From: Clostridia bacterium | Lineage (GTDB): Bacteria > Bacillota > Clostridia > Oscillospirales > CAG-272 | Length of the DNA: 40,800 nucleotides | Assembly (NCBI GenBank): GCA_017462385.1 | Contig: JAFTRE010000015.1 | Location: 1 to 40,800 of the forward strand | Reading direction: 5' to 3' | Part shown: positions 14,864-23,653 of the stretch, piece after piece | How positions within the stretch are numbered: position 1 is the stretch's first letter | Layout: each line of letters starts with the position of its first letter | Translations under genes and position numbers: made by a program | Notes under the pieces: generated by a model | Database searches by the model: none | Seen by the model: the letters and a program-made list of their open reading frames with translations, nothing else | Told to the model about the DNA's origin: nothing

Positions 14864-17635
14864 ATGAGCGGCAAAAATGAAAATGATATAAATGACGTGC
14901 TGGGTAAGCTGCGCGCGTCGGTGGATAAGACGGAGAAAAGTTCAAAAAAGCCGAGCAAAAGCGATGTTTTTGACCGCGAGATAGCGGCGCTGATACAAAA
15001 ACAGCTCAACACCCGAGAAAGCGCCGGCGGCGTTGCGAACGATGCCGAGCCGCAGGAGGAGGGCAGCTCTCCGTTTTACTCGGACGAGATACGTTTGGAG
15101 GACTTTGTCATTGAGAATGACGCGTCGAAAGGAATTGAAAATGAGTCTATACCCGAGACTGTTGTAGAACCGATTGAGCCAACTTCCGAGGATATTCCCG
15201 AAGAACTTCCGAGGGAACCTGCAGAAGAGGTTTTCGGGGATGCTGACGAGCCTGTTGTTGATGAAATTGTCGAGGAAATGGTCGACGGGATCACAGACGA
15301 GATTACAGACGGGGACTTGCCCGTTGAGCAACAGGAAATGCCGCCCGCTGTCATGCAGGCGCTTGAAGATGCGTTCAGCGCTTCCGAAACGGCAGAGCCG
15401 GATGAGCCTATCGATTTTTTTGACGAGTCCGAGGAGATCGAGCCTGTTGAGATCATAGAGGATGAGCCCGAAGAGATTGAGCCTACCGATGTCATAGAGG
15501 ACGAGCGCGAGGATATCGAGCCCGTCGAGACCATAGATGATGAGTCGGAAGCGCCCGAACCGCTCGACACAGTTGACGATATAGATGTTGCTCCGCGCAT
15601 TAGAACATTGGAGGAGCTTGAGATACCCGAGCAGCTTGATATACTTGATGATGCGGAACTGAATGACGGGCTTGAGGCTGAGTCTGCTGACGAGCCGCAG
15701 GGTAGTATTGAATTATCTGAGCTTGAATCGGAAACGTCGGAGGTCGTTGAGACACTTCAGCTTGTGGAACAGTCGACGCCCGAAGATACAAATGAAGCTG
15801 AATTGGAAACGGTAGCGCAGGAGACTGAGACCGCGGAGCCGGCTCCGGAACAAATATCCGAGCCGGAGAAAACGGAGCCATCTCCCGTACTTCCGGGCGC
15901 ATGGGCATATCGAGGTGCCGAATACCGTTCCCATGAGCAGGATGCTCAAATAAACGCGGACTACAATAAGTGCCGTGCCATTGCCGTGATAAAGCTTATA
16001 GTCGGAGTCATACTTTGCGGACTGTGCGGCTTTATGGAGAATGTGGGCTATTTCGGCTTTTTGCTGATACGTCCCTTTGAGCCTACCGAGAACCCTGTGA
16101 TATATGCGACAACATTGACAGTGCTTCTTGTGTGTTGCGCACTGCTGTGCTTGCGTCAGCTTAAAGACGGTATTGTGAGTGTGTTTGCGTTTGAGCCTGA
16201 ACCTCACGCAATAACATTTTTTGCAGTGGCTGTCAGCTTTATTTATAATATTGTGATGCTGATAATCCGCCCCGAGCATATGATGCTTTATAATTTCCCC
16301 GCGACACTTTGTATTGTAATGACACTTGTCGGCGAGCTTTTGAGCATATGCCGCGAGAAAAACAGCTTTGATGTTGTCAGCTGTGAGAGCGTGCGCTATT
16401 CACCGGAACGAGAAACCAAGGCCTTCGAGGAGAAGTATAATGCTCGCGCGATCAGAGCGGGAGCAGAGCCGAGGCGCGTTTATAACATGGTAACCACCCG
16501 CTTCAGCGGCGGATATTTCAAATATACCAACCAAAAGAAAAAGGGAATATATATTCTCAACTTTATGCTGTTGCCGCTGCTTGCGGTGGGCTTTGTCGAG
16601 TTTGTTATAGCGCTGTCGACACGTCAAGCCGTGTCTGTGGCGCTCGGAGCGTTTACGGCGACTGTGCTGATAGCATTACCGGCGCCCTTGCTCATTTCAC
16701 TTGTACTGCCTCCGCTTATGTCGTCATTGCGACTTAAAAAGCGGGGAAGTGCCGTGCTCGGTGACGGCTCGGTCGATGAATTTGCGCACCCGAAGCTGTT
16801 GGTGTTTGAGGACCGCGATATGTTTCCCGCCGAGCGCATCGGTACAAAAGGGCTCAAGCTTTACGATGGCTTTGAGCTTTACGACGTGCTCATCAAAACG
16901 GGCTCGCTGTTCGCTCATATCGGCGGACCGCTGGGCGAGCTGTTTGAAGCTGAGAATTCCAAATATCACCGCATACGCGATGTAAAGCTGGTCAAGGTGG
17001 AGCGCGGTGGCGTTGAAGCCGTGCTTGACGGGAACGTCAATATACTTGCCGGCAACATAGATTTTATAGAAAAATACGGCATATATCCCAAGCGTGTCCC
17101 GAAAGACGAGCAGCTTATCGCCGAGGGCGAGGTGTCGGTCATATACATCGTTATCGATTCGCGGCCTGCCGCACGTCTGTATGCCGATTACCGTACAGAC
17201 GAGTTGTTTGAAAAACGCATTTCCGAGCTGTGTCGCTCGCAGGGCGCGGCGGCGATACGCACCTCCGACCCCGGTATCGACGAGACAATGATCTCGCGCA
17301 AGCGTACCGTGAGCGAATATGAGCTTGCCGTTATTCGTCCGGGCTTTGCTCGCGAAGGAGAGGAACGAGAGTCATTTGAGGCGGGAATTGTGAGTCTCGG
17401 CGATCCATGCGGCGTCGTGGATGCGGTCAACGAGTGTCACAAACTCAAAAAAAGCAGGCGAGCAGGCATGATGCTTTACTTCTTTGTGTTCCTTGCGAAC
17501 ATTATTGTGTCAACACTTCTCGTTGTTTTCAAGCTCATTCCATATATCGCTTCGGGACTTGTTGTGTTGTATATGCTGCTGTGGCTGCTCCCGATCGTAT
17601 TTTTGCCCGGCGTGTTTGATACCTCTAAAAAGTAA
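14864..17635 (+). CDS. Large acidic-tailed membrane protein resembling a catalytically dead P1B-type ATPase
   Basis: This 923-residue protein is not a standard family. Residues 1 to about 350 are a soluble, very acidic region with a 13-residue tandem repeat (EEIEPVEIIEDEP-type, about 190-240). Then come eight hydrophobic segments arranged 4+2+2: about 373-390, 412-430, 450-468, 477-495; 562-584, 588-617; 869-889, 893-915. That is the P1B ATPase layout. Segment 6 has IALPAPLL (603-610) where transporters have CPC or similar. It is followed by LKKRGSAVLGDGSVDEFAHP and VFEDRDMF (647-654) exactly where VFDKTGT is expected, so the phosphorylated Asp is replaced by Glu. Later RTSDPG (T800, D802) sits at the TGD position and FEAGIVSLGD at the AADVVLxxD position. 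The A-domain TGE motif and GDGxND are absent. The homology is my inference by motif alignment. The gene lies 32 bases after rlmB with AAAGGAG before ATG. Confidence 0.6.
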   Translation: MSGKNENDINDVLGKLRASVDKTEKSSKKPSKSDVFDREIAALIQKQLNTRESAGGVANDAEPQEEGSSPFYSDEIRLEDFVIENDASKGIENESIPETVVEPIEPTSEDIPEELPREPAEEVFGDADEPVVDEIVEEMVDGITDEITDGDLPVEQQEMPPAVMQALEDAFSASETAEPDEPIDFFDESEEIEPVEIIEDEPEEIEPTDVIEDEREDIEPVETIDDESEAPEPLDTVDDIDVAPRIRTLEELEIPEQLDILDDAELNDGLEAESADEPQGSIELSELESETSEVVETLQLVEQSTPEDTNEAELETVAQETETAEPAPEQISEPEKTEPSPVLPGAWAYRGAEYRSHEQDAQINADYNKCRAIAVIKLIVGVILCGLCGFMENVGYFGFLLIRPFEPTENPVIYATTLTVLLVCCALLCLRQLKDGIVSVFAFEPEPHAITFFAVAVSFIYNIVMLIIRPEHMMLYNFPATLCIVMTLVGELLSICREKNSFDVVSCESVRYSPERETKAFEEKYNARAIRAGAEPRRVYNMVTTRFSGGYFKYTNQKKKGIYILNFMLLPLLAVGFVEFVIALSTRQAVSVALGAFTATVLIALPAPLLISLVLPPLMSSLRLKKRGSAVLGDGSVDEFAHPKLLVFEDRDMFPAERIGTKGLKLYDGFELYDVLIKTGSLFAHIGGPLGELFEAENSKYHRIRDVKLVKVERGGVEAVLDGNVNILAGNIDFIEKYGIYPKRVPKDEQLIAEGEVSVIYIVIDSRPAARLYADYRTDELFEKRISELCRSQGAAAIRTSDPGIDETMISRKRTVSEYELAVIRPGFAREGEERESFEAGIVSLGDPCGVVDAVNECHKLKKSRRAGMMLYFFVFLANIIVSTLLVVFKLIPYIASGLVVLYMLLWLLPIVFLPGVFDTSKK

Positions 17636-17655
17636 ATGAAAGGCATTGTTTTAAA

Positions 17656-19545
17656 ATGACTAATGATAAAAAAGATATACGCCGCATGAGTGGTGTGCTC
17701 GGCTCGGTTCAAAAGCCTGGACGCTACTCGGGCGGTGAGTACGGTGAGGTGCTGAAGGACAAATCGCTCGTCAAGGCACGCTTTGCTTTCTGCTTTCCCG
17801 ACTCATACGAGATAGGAATGTCCAACCTCGGCATGCGCCTGCTTTACGGCGCGCTGAACTCCGACCCCGATATCTGGTGCGAGCGTGTTTTCGCGCCGTG
17901 GGTAGACATGGAGGAGCAGATGCGGGCTCATGACATACCGTTGTGCGCACTTGAGAGCGGTGACCCGCTTTCCGAATTTGACATCATCGGCTTTACATTG
18001 CAATATGAAATGTGCTACACCAACGTGCTCAATATGCTGCAGCTTGCTAAGCTGCCCATTCGGGCGGTAGAGCGCGGCGAGGATTGCCCCATCATAATCG
18101 GCGGCGGTCCCTGCACATATAATCCCGAGCCCGTAGCCGACTTTTTCGATTGCTTCTCTATCGGAGAGGGCGAGACAATGCTCAACGAGTTCACCGAGCT
18201 GTACATAAAAATGAAAGCCGAGGGACGCTACAGCCGTGCTGAATTTCTACACGAGGCGGCGCGCACCATCAGCGGCATTTATGTTCCGTCGCTGTTCGAG
18301 GTCAGCTATAACGATGACGGCACAGTAAAGGCATACACTCCAAAATACGATGACATACCGCCACGCGTTGTCAAGCGCATAATGACGGATATGGACACCG
18401 CATTTTTTCCGCAACGTGTTGTTATGCCGTACATCGAGACGGTGCACGACCGCATAATGTTGGAGGTGTGCCGCGGATGCATACGCGGTTGTCGCTTCTG
18501 TCAGGCGGGAATGGTGTACAGACCCGTGCGCGAAAAGTCACCCGAGGTGCTTGACAGACAGGCGAGAGAGCTTTACGAGCAGACCGGGTATGAAGAAATG
18601 TCGCTGTCCTCGCTGTCTATCAGCGACTATACAAAGCTGCCCGAGCTGACCGACAGACTGCTGTCTTGGACGGACGAAAAAATGGTCAGCCTGTCACTGC
18701 CGTCGCTTCGCGTTGACAGCTTTTCAAAGCAGCTCATGGAGCGAGTCGCGTCGGTGCGTTCGTCATCGCTGACGTTTGCGCCCGAGGCGGGAACACAGAG
18801 ATTGCGCGACGTTATCAATAAAAACGTAACACTTGACGACCTGCTGAATGCCGTCGGTGTTGCGTTTGAGGGCGGCAAGACTTCGGTCAAGCTGTACTTT
18901 ATGCAGGGACTTCCGACTGAGACCGAATCCGACCTTGACGGTATCGCCGACATGGCGCGCGAGGTCATTGAGGCATATTACCGCTCGCCCGGAAGGGTGA
19001 AGGGAAGACAGCCGTCGGTCACCGTCAGCGTTTCCAACTTTATTCCCAAGCCCTTCACACCCTTCCAGTGGGAGGCGGCTGACACACCCGAGCAGCTTGA
19101 AGCAAAGCAGAAATACCTGCGCGGGCGCATCACTGACCGCAAGATACATTATCAGTATCACAATGTCGGCACCTCGCATATCGAGGCGGTTCTGGCGCGC
19201 GGTGATAGACGTCTGTCGAGAGTACTCGAAGCGGCGCTTGATGCGGGCTTTAAATATGATGCGTGGGACGAGTTCTTCAATTATGAGGGCTGGATGGAAT
19301 TGTTCCGTAAAACAGGCATTGACCCCGCCTTTTATGCTAACCGCACTTTTGGGCGCGATGAGGTGCTGCCGTGGGATGTTATCGACTGCGGCGTGACAAA
19401 GTCATTCTTACTTCGCGAGCGCGACCGCGCATACGCCGAGAAAACAACGCCCAACTGCCGTGAAAAGTGCAGTGGTTGCGGCGCAAATAAACTGGGCGGC
19501 AAGGGCATTTGCTGTCCGCAGACTTGTGGGGAGGATGCGCAATAA
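17656..19545 (+). CDS. B12-binding-domain radical SAM protein (TIGR03960 family)
   Basis: The 629-residue protein has an N-terminal cobalamin-binding-like Rossmann region (FAFCFPDSYEIGMSNLGMRL, DIIGFTLQYEMCYTNVLNML, IIIGGGPCTYNPEP). The radical SAM core carries the 4Fe-4S motif CIRGCRFC (Cys275, Cys279, Cys282) and ends in a cysteine-rich tail (CREKCSGCGANKLGGKGICC). It matches the conserved Firmicute TIGR03960 family, nearly always adjacent to TIGR03936 as here, where the stop overlaps the next start. Its substrate is not established as far as I know. Association with YlmH and RlmB suggests a role in RNA or ribosome modification, which is inference. Confidence 0.92.
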   Translation: MTNDKKDIRRMSGVLGSVQKPGRYSGGEYGEVLKDKSLVKARFAFCFPDSYEIGMSNLGMRLLYGALNSDPDIWCERVFAPWVDMEEQMRAHDIPLCALESGDPLSEFDIIGFTLQYEMCYTNVLNMLQLAKLPIRAVERGEDCPIIIGGGPCTYNPEPVADFFDCFSIGEGETMLNEFTELYIKMKAEGRYSRAEFLHEAARTISGIYVPSLFEVSYNDDGTVKAYTPKYDDIPPRVVKRIMTDMDTAFFPQRVVMPYIETVHDRIMLEVCRGCIRGCRFCQAGMVYRPVREKSPEVLDRQARELYEQTGYEEMSLSSLSISDYTKLPELTDRLLSWTDEKMVSLSLPSLRVDSFSKQLMERVASVRSSSLTFAPEAGTQRLRDVINKNVTLDDLLNAVGVAFEGGKTSVKLYFMQGLPTETESDLDGIADMAREVIEAYYRSPGRVKGRQPSVTVSVSNFIPKPFTPFQWEAADTPEQLEAKQKYLRGRITDRKIHYQYHNVGTSHIEAVLARGDRRLSRVLEAALDAGFKYDAWDEFFNYEGWMELFRKTGIDPAFYANRTFGRDEVLPWDVIDCGVTKSFLLRERDRAYAEKTTPNCREKCSGCGANKLGGKGICCPQTCGEDAQ

Positions 19546-20270
19546 TGATATTGACCGAACAACAAATAAAGGCTCTGCCGTATCTTGATCCGCCCAAGAC
19601 CGTGCGCATCAAGTTCCGCAAGGCGGGCAGACTTAAACACATATCCCACCTTGATCTTCAACGCTCGATGGCGCGAATCATAGCTCGCGCGGGTCTGCCC
19701 GTGTGGTATACAAAGGGCTTCAACCCGCATCCCAAGCTGGTGTTTGGTGTGCCGTTGCCCGTAGGAGTCGAGAGCGAGTGCGAGCTGCTTGATCTGCGGC
19801 TGGATCGCGACATTCCTAACGAGGCAGTCCGCGATATGCTCAACGCCAAGCTGACGGACGAGCTGTGCGCACTTGAAGTGAGAGAAGCAGGGGCGAAATT
19901 CGTCGAAATATCCGCGGCGGATTACAGCATAACCATCAAAACGGCGGGCGCTTGCAACGAGCTTGCAGCGGAAATTCAACAAATGCTGACGTCCTCGCCG
20001 CTTGTGATAATCAAAAAATCCAAGTCGGGCGAAAAAGAGGCGGATATAATTCCTATGATAAATAATGTAAGCGCGAAATACTGTGCCGATGAGGATGTTG
20101 TACGACTATCTGTTCGACTTTCTTGCGGACAGACCGAAAATCTGAACGCCTCTGCAGTCGTTTCCGCACTGCGCGAGCGACTCGGCATTCTTTCGGGAGA
20201 CCCAACGGTAGAATACTGCAATATCCGCCGCGAGCGCTTTTACGGTGCTGACGGCAAGCAATTTGTCTGA
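19545..20270 (+). CDS. TIGR03936 / DUF2344 radical SAM-associated protein
   Basis: A 241-residue partner of the preceding radical SAM protein. The hallmark N-terminal motif is VRIKFRKAGRLKHISHLDLQ, followed by ARAGLPVWYTKGFNPHPKLV and FGVPLPVGVESE. The start ATG shares its A with the upstream TAA stop (TAATG) and GGGGAGG precedes it, giving translational coupling. In some bacteria the two are fused as one protein, which supports a direct complex. The first 12 residues of a longer reading frame, lying within the previous gene, are not included. Function unknown beyond this association. Confidence 0.9.
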   Translation: MILTEQQIKALPYLDPPKTVRIKFRKAGRLKHISHLDLQRSMARIIARAGLPVWYTKGFNPHPKLVFGVPLPVGVESECELLDLRLDRDIPNEAVRDMLNAKLTDELCALEVREAGAKFVEISAADYSITIKTAGACNELAAEIQQMLTSSPLVIIKKSKSGEKEADIIPMINNVSAKYCADEDVVRLSVRLSCGQTENLNASAVVSALRERLGILSGDPTVEYCNIRRERFYGADGKQFV

Positions 20271-20274
20271 TTAT

Positions 20275-21057
20275 ATGGATGTCGAACTGATTCTTCGCCA
20301 CGCCAAAACGCCCGAGGAAAAGCTGTTGGGACGGCGACTTATGGATCTTGCACAGCGGTGCGACAGAACGGGATGGTATACCTCAACCGATTTTCTGTCC
20401 CCCGCCGAGCAGGCGTTCTGCAAGCTGATATTGCCGCGCTTGGGCATAGCTTACTCCTTTGACGGCGGCTATGACGGTGCGGAGCGCGCCTGCCTCATAT
20501 TCTTTCCCGATTACCTCGAAGCTCCGGCGCGGGACAGCGAGCAATATCCCATATCGGCGTTGCACATCGCGCATCCGGCGCCGCTGACGCATCGCGATTT
20601 TCTCGGTTCGGTGTTGGGTCTTGGTCTTGAACGCCACGCCATCGGCGATATACTTGTCGGCGAGCGCGAGACTGTCATGCTGGCAACCGATAGCATTATG
20701 CCGTTTTTGCTGACAAATCTGTCTTCGGTGGGACGTGTGGGCGTTGCGGTGGAGCAAGTATCACCCGCCGATATAACACCGCCCGAGCTGAAATTTGAAA
20801 TTATCAAGGATACCGTGGCATCGTTGCGGTTTGACAGCGTTGTGGCGACGGCGTTTCGTGTATCTCGCGAGACGGCTCAAAAGGCGATACGAAGCGGCGC
20901 TGTGCGGCTGAACCACCTTGAGCAGCTTTCCGTTTCCGCAAACATCGCCGAGGGAGATATATTGTCTTTCCGCGGAAAGGGAAAGGCGGTGCTTGAAACT
21001 GTTGGCAACGAGAGTCGCAAGGGACGTATTTGGATACAGGTAAAAAGATATATTTAA
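20275..21057 (+). CDS. ylmH: YlmH-family S4-domain RNA-binding protein
   Basis: YlmH (RqcP) is an S4-domain protein associated with the ribosome and, in Bacillus, with rescue of stalled 50S subunits. The 260 residues start MDVELILRHAKTPEEKLLGR, then a central domain (DFLGSVLGLGLERHAIGDIL, FLLTNLSSVGRVGVAVEQV) and a C-terminal S4 domain (FRVSRETAQKAIRSGAVRLN, then GDILSFRGKGKAVL). ATG 20275 lies 4 bases after the previous stop; a GTG 30 bases upstream is in frame but lies within the upstream gene. It closes the rlmB cluster. In many Firmicutes ylmH lies in the dcw/division cluster; here it does not. Confidence 0.9.
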   Translation: MDVELILRHAKTPEEKLLGRRLMDLAQRCDRTGWYTSTDFLSPAEQAFCKLILPRLGIAYSFDGGYDGAERACLIFFPDYLEAPARDSEQYPISALHIAHPAPLTHRDFLGSVLGLGLERHAIGDILVGERETVMLATDSIMPFLLTNLSSVGRVGVAVEQVSPADITPPELKFEIIKDTVASLRFDSVVATAFRVSRETAQKAIRSGAVRLNHLEQLSVSANIAEGDILSFRGKGKAVLETVGNESRKGRIWIQVKRYI

Positions 21058-21076
21058 TAATGAATAGGTGAACGCT

Positions 21077-23602
21077 ATGAAAAAAACACTTCTTCGTGTA
21101 CTTTCCGCTCTGTTGGCGCTGTTGTGCCTGTTGCCTATATTTGGTGCGTGTAACTCTGCGGACTATGTCGGCGAGACGTCAGATACGACGTCCGATACAA
21201 CTACAGCGCAACAGGTCCTCGAAGAGACAACGACTTCTGTTGACAACGGAAGCCTCGGTGCGGTATCCGAGAACGGCACCCTTGAATGGACTTTGTTGGG
21301 AACACGTCAGTTTGACAGCTTTGCGGGAATCAACGCCGCTGATGGAAGAGTATTGCTTGTAGTATATCTTGAGGCGTGCAACAAATCGCTTTACACGCAG
21401 ACTGTTTATCGCGCCTGTCTTGATACAAATATTGATCCTATGAATATTACTGAGGATAAACTTCCCGAGCCCTATAGCAATTTTGGCGGTGATGTGGCAT
21501 CGGGCAAGCGCAGATTGTTTTGCCTCTGCTTTGATATGGAGCAGGATTGGTTCAAGCTGGAGCTGGTATACGATGATTTCAGCAATAAGAAAATGGATCA
21601 TTTGCTGATGGGAAAAACATATGTGGAGGGGGCGGAAATGTTGCAGGGGAACCCCGATTATCCGATACATAACGGAGCAAATGCTCTTAGTGATACACAG
21701 ATACAAGCTGATTTTAATATTTTGTTTGACCGTTACTATAGTGCTCAGTGGGGTACGCCTGATGAGGCAAGTGCGGATGCCACCGCGGCAAGCTTGGAAA
21801 AAACGGATAAGGGGATGCGCTTTACCAATATTGATTATTCCTCTGGCAGTGCGTCAGCTTGGGACAACGCAAACCATCTGATATATCTCAAAAATCTTAT
21901 CAGTGCCTACGGCGAGGCGCGGTTAAAGACTGACGCTGCCGCCCGTGAGACCGTGCTGTCTGTACTGGATTATTGGCTCAACTGTGACTTTAAGGCAGGC
22001 AACTGGTGGTATAACGAGATACAAACTCCACGTTATATGGCTTGGATAGGCATTATGATAAAGCCCTATCTCAGCGAGGCACAGATAACCAAGATGGACA
22101 AGATCATAGGTCGCGGTACGCCGCGCGGAAGCTCAAAGGCGGTGACGTATACGGGAGCAAATCTTTCGGATATGATGGCGACCACCATTGTTCATGCGCT
22201 GTTTGTTGATGACCCCGACCTGATATTTGCCGCCGTAGCACGTATGTCTGCAGAAGTGGTCATTGCCAAGAACGGCGACGAGGGAATGCAGGCTGACGGC
22301 TCTTACTTCCAACACGGCAAGCTACTATGTGCGGCAGGAAGCTACGGCGCGGTGTTTATTCAAGGTATGTATACATTTGTCACGCAATTGCAGGGAACCT
22401 GTTTTCAGTTGCCTCAAAGCAAGATAGAGCTGTTTGCTGATCATATTCTTGACGGTCAGCGCTATTTCCATCGCGGTACGGGCACGGCGTATTTCAGCAT
22501 AGGAAGAAGCGCCGTATATGCAAACGGCGCGGGAAATTTAATGGGTATTTCACGAGTACTGTCACAGATGGAGGGCGTAGAACGTGCAGAGGAGCTTGCA
22601 CAGTATCGTGCAAGCTTTGACGATCTATCCAAGACTATCGATTCTCATAAATTCTTTACAATGTCGTATGTGCTGGTGCGCACTCGCCCCGAATATTACA
22701 TGGCAGTGAGAGGAGCGCATGAGGATTTTATTCTTACCGAGGTGGTCAACCGTCAGAATTTGTTGGGTTATAACCTTTCTTATGGTGCAAATACCTGCTA
22801 TATGTATTATGGCGACGAATATCAGGCGATCGGCGCTGTGTTGGATTTCGCAATGTTCCCGGGAATTACCACATATCATGAGACCGATGCCCAGCTGCTT
22901 TCACGCTATGATAAGTCATATGCCAAGAGCTGGGGCAAGTCCACATATGAGGGCACACATTGCGACGGAGTTGTTGATGAAGAGGCGGGTCTGGGCGCTA
23001 TGTACATGGAGCTCAAAAACGACGGTATCACGGGCAAGCTGTCATTTATTACATATGATGGCGGTATGATCGCACTCGGAGCGGGACTTGATTGCTCCAA
23101 GAGTTCAAATGTTGAAATACGCACCTCGTTGGATCAATGCAAGCTGAACGGCGCTCGTGTAGGCGATACCGCGCTGACAGTTGACGGCGAAGACGTTACA
23201 GTGACAGGTAATGGCGCGGTGTATAACGGCGCGTTTGCATACTATAATCTGGGAGAGGGCAATTTGACAGCTTCTGCAAAGCGTATGACGGGCTCTTACA
23301 GCCGTACTGACTCTGCGGCTGCGGCTGTAGAGCAGACCGCAGATGTTTTCCAACTCTATATTGACCACGGTAAGTCGTTGAATAACAACAGTTACGCCTA
23401 TGCAGTTGTCGGCAATGCAGACGGCAAAGCGCCCGTAAATACGGACGGTCTGCCCATAAAGAGCATCACAAATACCGAAACGGTTCAGGCGGTGGAATTT
23501 ACCGATGGACATTATGCGGTTATTTTCCACTCCGCGGGCTCTCACATGCTGTCAAGCGGCGAGGTTGTGACTGCAACCGAGGCGGGGATAATTATCAAAT
23601 AA
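21077..23602 (+). CDS. Secreted polysaccharide lyase family 8 (hyaluronate/chondroitin/xanthan lyase type)
   Basis: PL8 enzymes cut uronic acid-containing polysaccharides by beta-elimination outside the cell. The 841 residues begin with a lipoprotein signal peptide ending LLPIFGAC and a Thr/Asp-rich linker (about 30-60), so the enzyme is surface-anchored. The alpha/alpha toroid includes NWWYNEIQTPRYMAWIGIM and the catalytic residues: Asn362 (TGANLSDMM), His413 (DGSYFQHG) and Tyr423 (GSYGAVF), with spacing close to the known Asn-His-Tyr triad. The C-terminal half is the beta-sandwich. Start ATG 21077 has AGGTG upstream. No sulfatase, unsaturated uronyl hydrolase or PTS lies next to it, so the exact polymer (host glycosaminoglycan or bacterial) is not shown. 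Confidence 0.9.
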   Translation: MKKTLLRVLSALLALLCLLPIFGACNSADYVGETSDTTSDTTTAQQVLEETTTSVDNGSLGAVSENGTLEWTLLGTRQFDSFAGINAADGRVLLVVYLEACNKSLYTQTVYRACLDTNIDPMNITEDKLPEPYSNFGGDVASGKRRLFCLCFDMEQDWFKLELVYDDFSNKKMDHLLMGKTYVEGAEMLQGNPDYPIHNGANALSDTQIQADFNILFDRYYSAQWGTPDEASADATAASLEKTDKGMRFTNIDYSSGSASAWDNANHLIYLKNLISAYGEARLKTDAAARETVLSVLDYWLNCDFKAGNWWYNEIQTPRYMAWIGIMIKPYLSEAQITKMDKIIGRGTPRGSSKAVTYTGANLSDMMATTIVHALFVDDPDLIFAAVARMSAEVVIAKNGDEGMQADGSYFQHGKLLCAAGSYGAVFIQGMYTFVTQLQGTCFQLPQSKIELFADHILDGQRYFHRGTGTAYFSIGRSAVYANGAGNLMGISRVLSQMEGVERAEELAQYRASFDDLSKTIDSHKFFTMSYVLVRTRPEYYMAVRGAHEDFILTEVVNRQNLLGYNLSYGANTCYMYYGDEYQAIGAVLDFAMFPGITTYHETDAQLLSRYDKSYAKSWGKSTYEGTHCDGVVDEEAGLGAMYMELKNDGITGKLSFITYDGGMIALGAGLDCSKSSNVEIRTSLDQCKLNGARVGDTALTVDGEDVTVTGNGAVYNGAFAYYNLGEGNLTASAKRMTGSYSRTDSAAAAVEQTADVFQLYIDHGKSLNNNSYAYAVVGNADGKAPVNTDGLPIKSITNTETVQAVEFTDGHYAVIFHSAGSHMLSSGEVVTATEAGIIIK

Positions 23603-23605
23603 GTT

Positions 23606-23653
23606 AAAACGACACGACCAACGGAAACTCCGTTGGTCGTGTCGTTTTGTATT
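23606..23653. terminator. Bidirectional terminator between lyase and tyrS
   Basis: A perfect 19-base-pair stem (23606-23624 with 23630-23648, loop AAACT) has an AAAA tract on the left and TTTTGTATTTT on the right. It lies between convergent genes and works as a U-tailed hairpin in both directions. Confidence 0.93.

Noticed and set aside
15431-15580. Acidic repeat DNA as a CRISPR or adhesin repeat
   Set aside because: The repeats are in-frame 13-codon units of one protein, imperfect, and without spacers; the rest of the gene is a membrane protein, not an adhesin.
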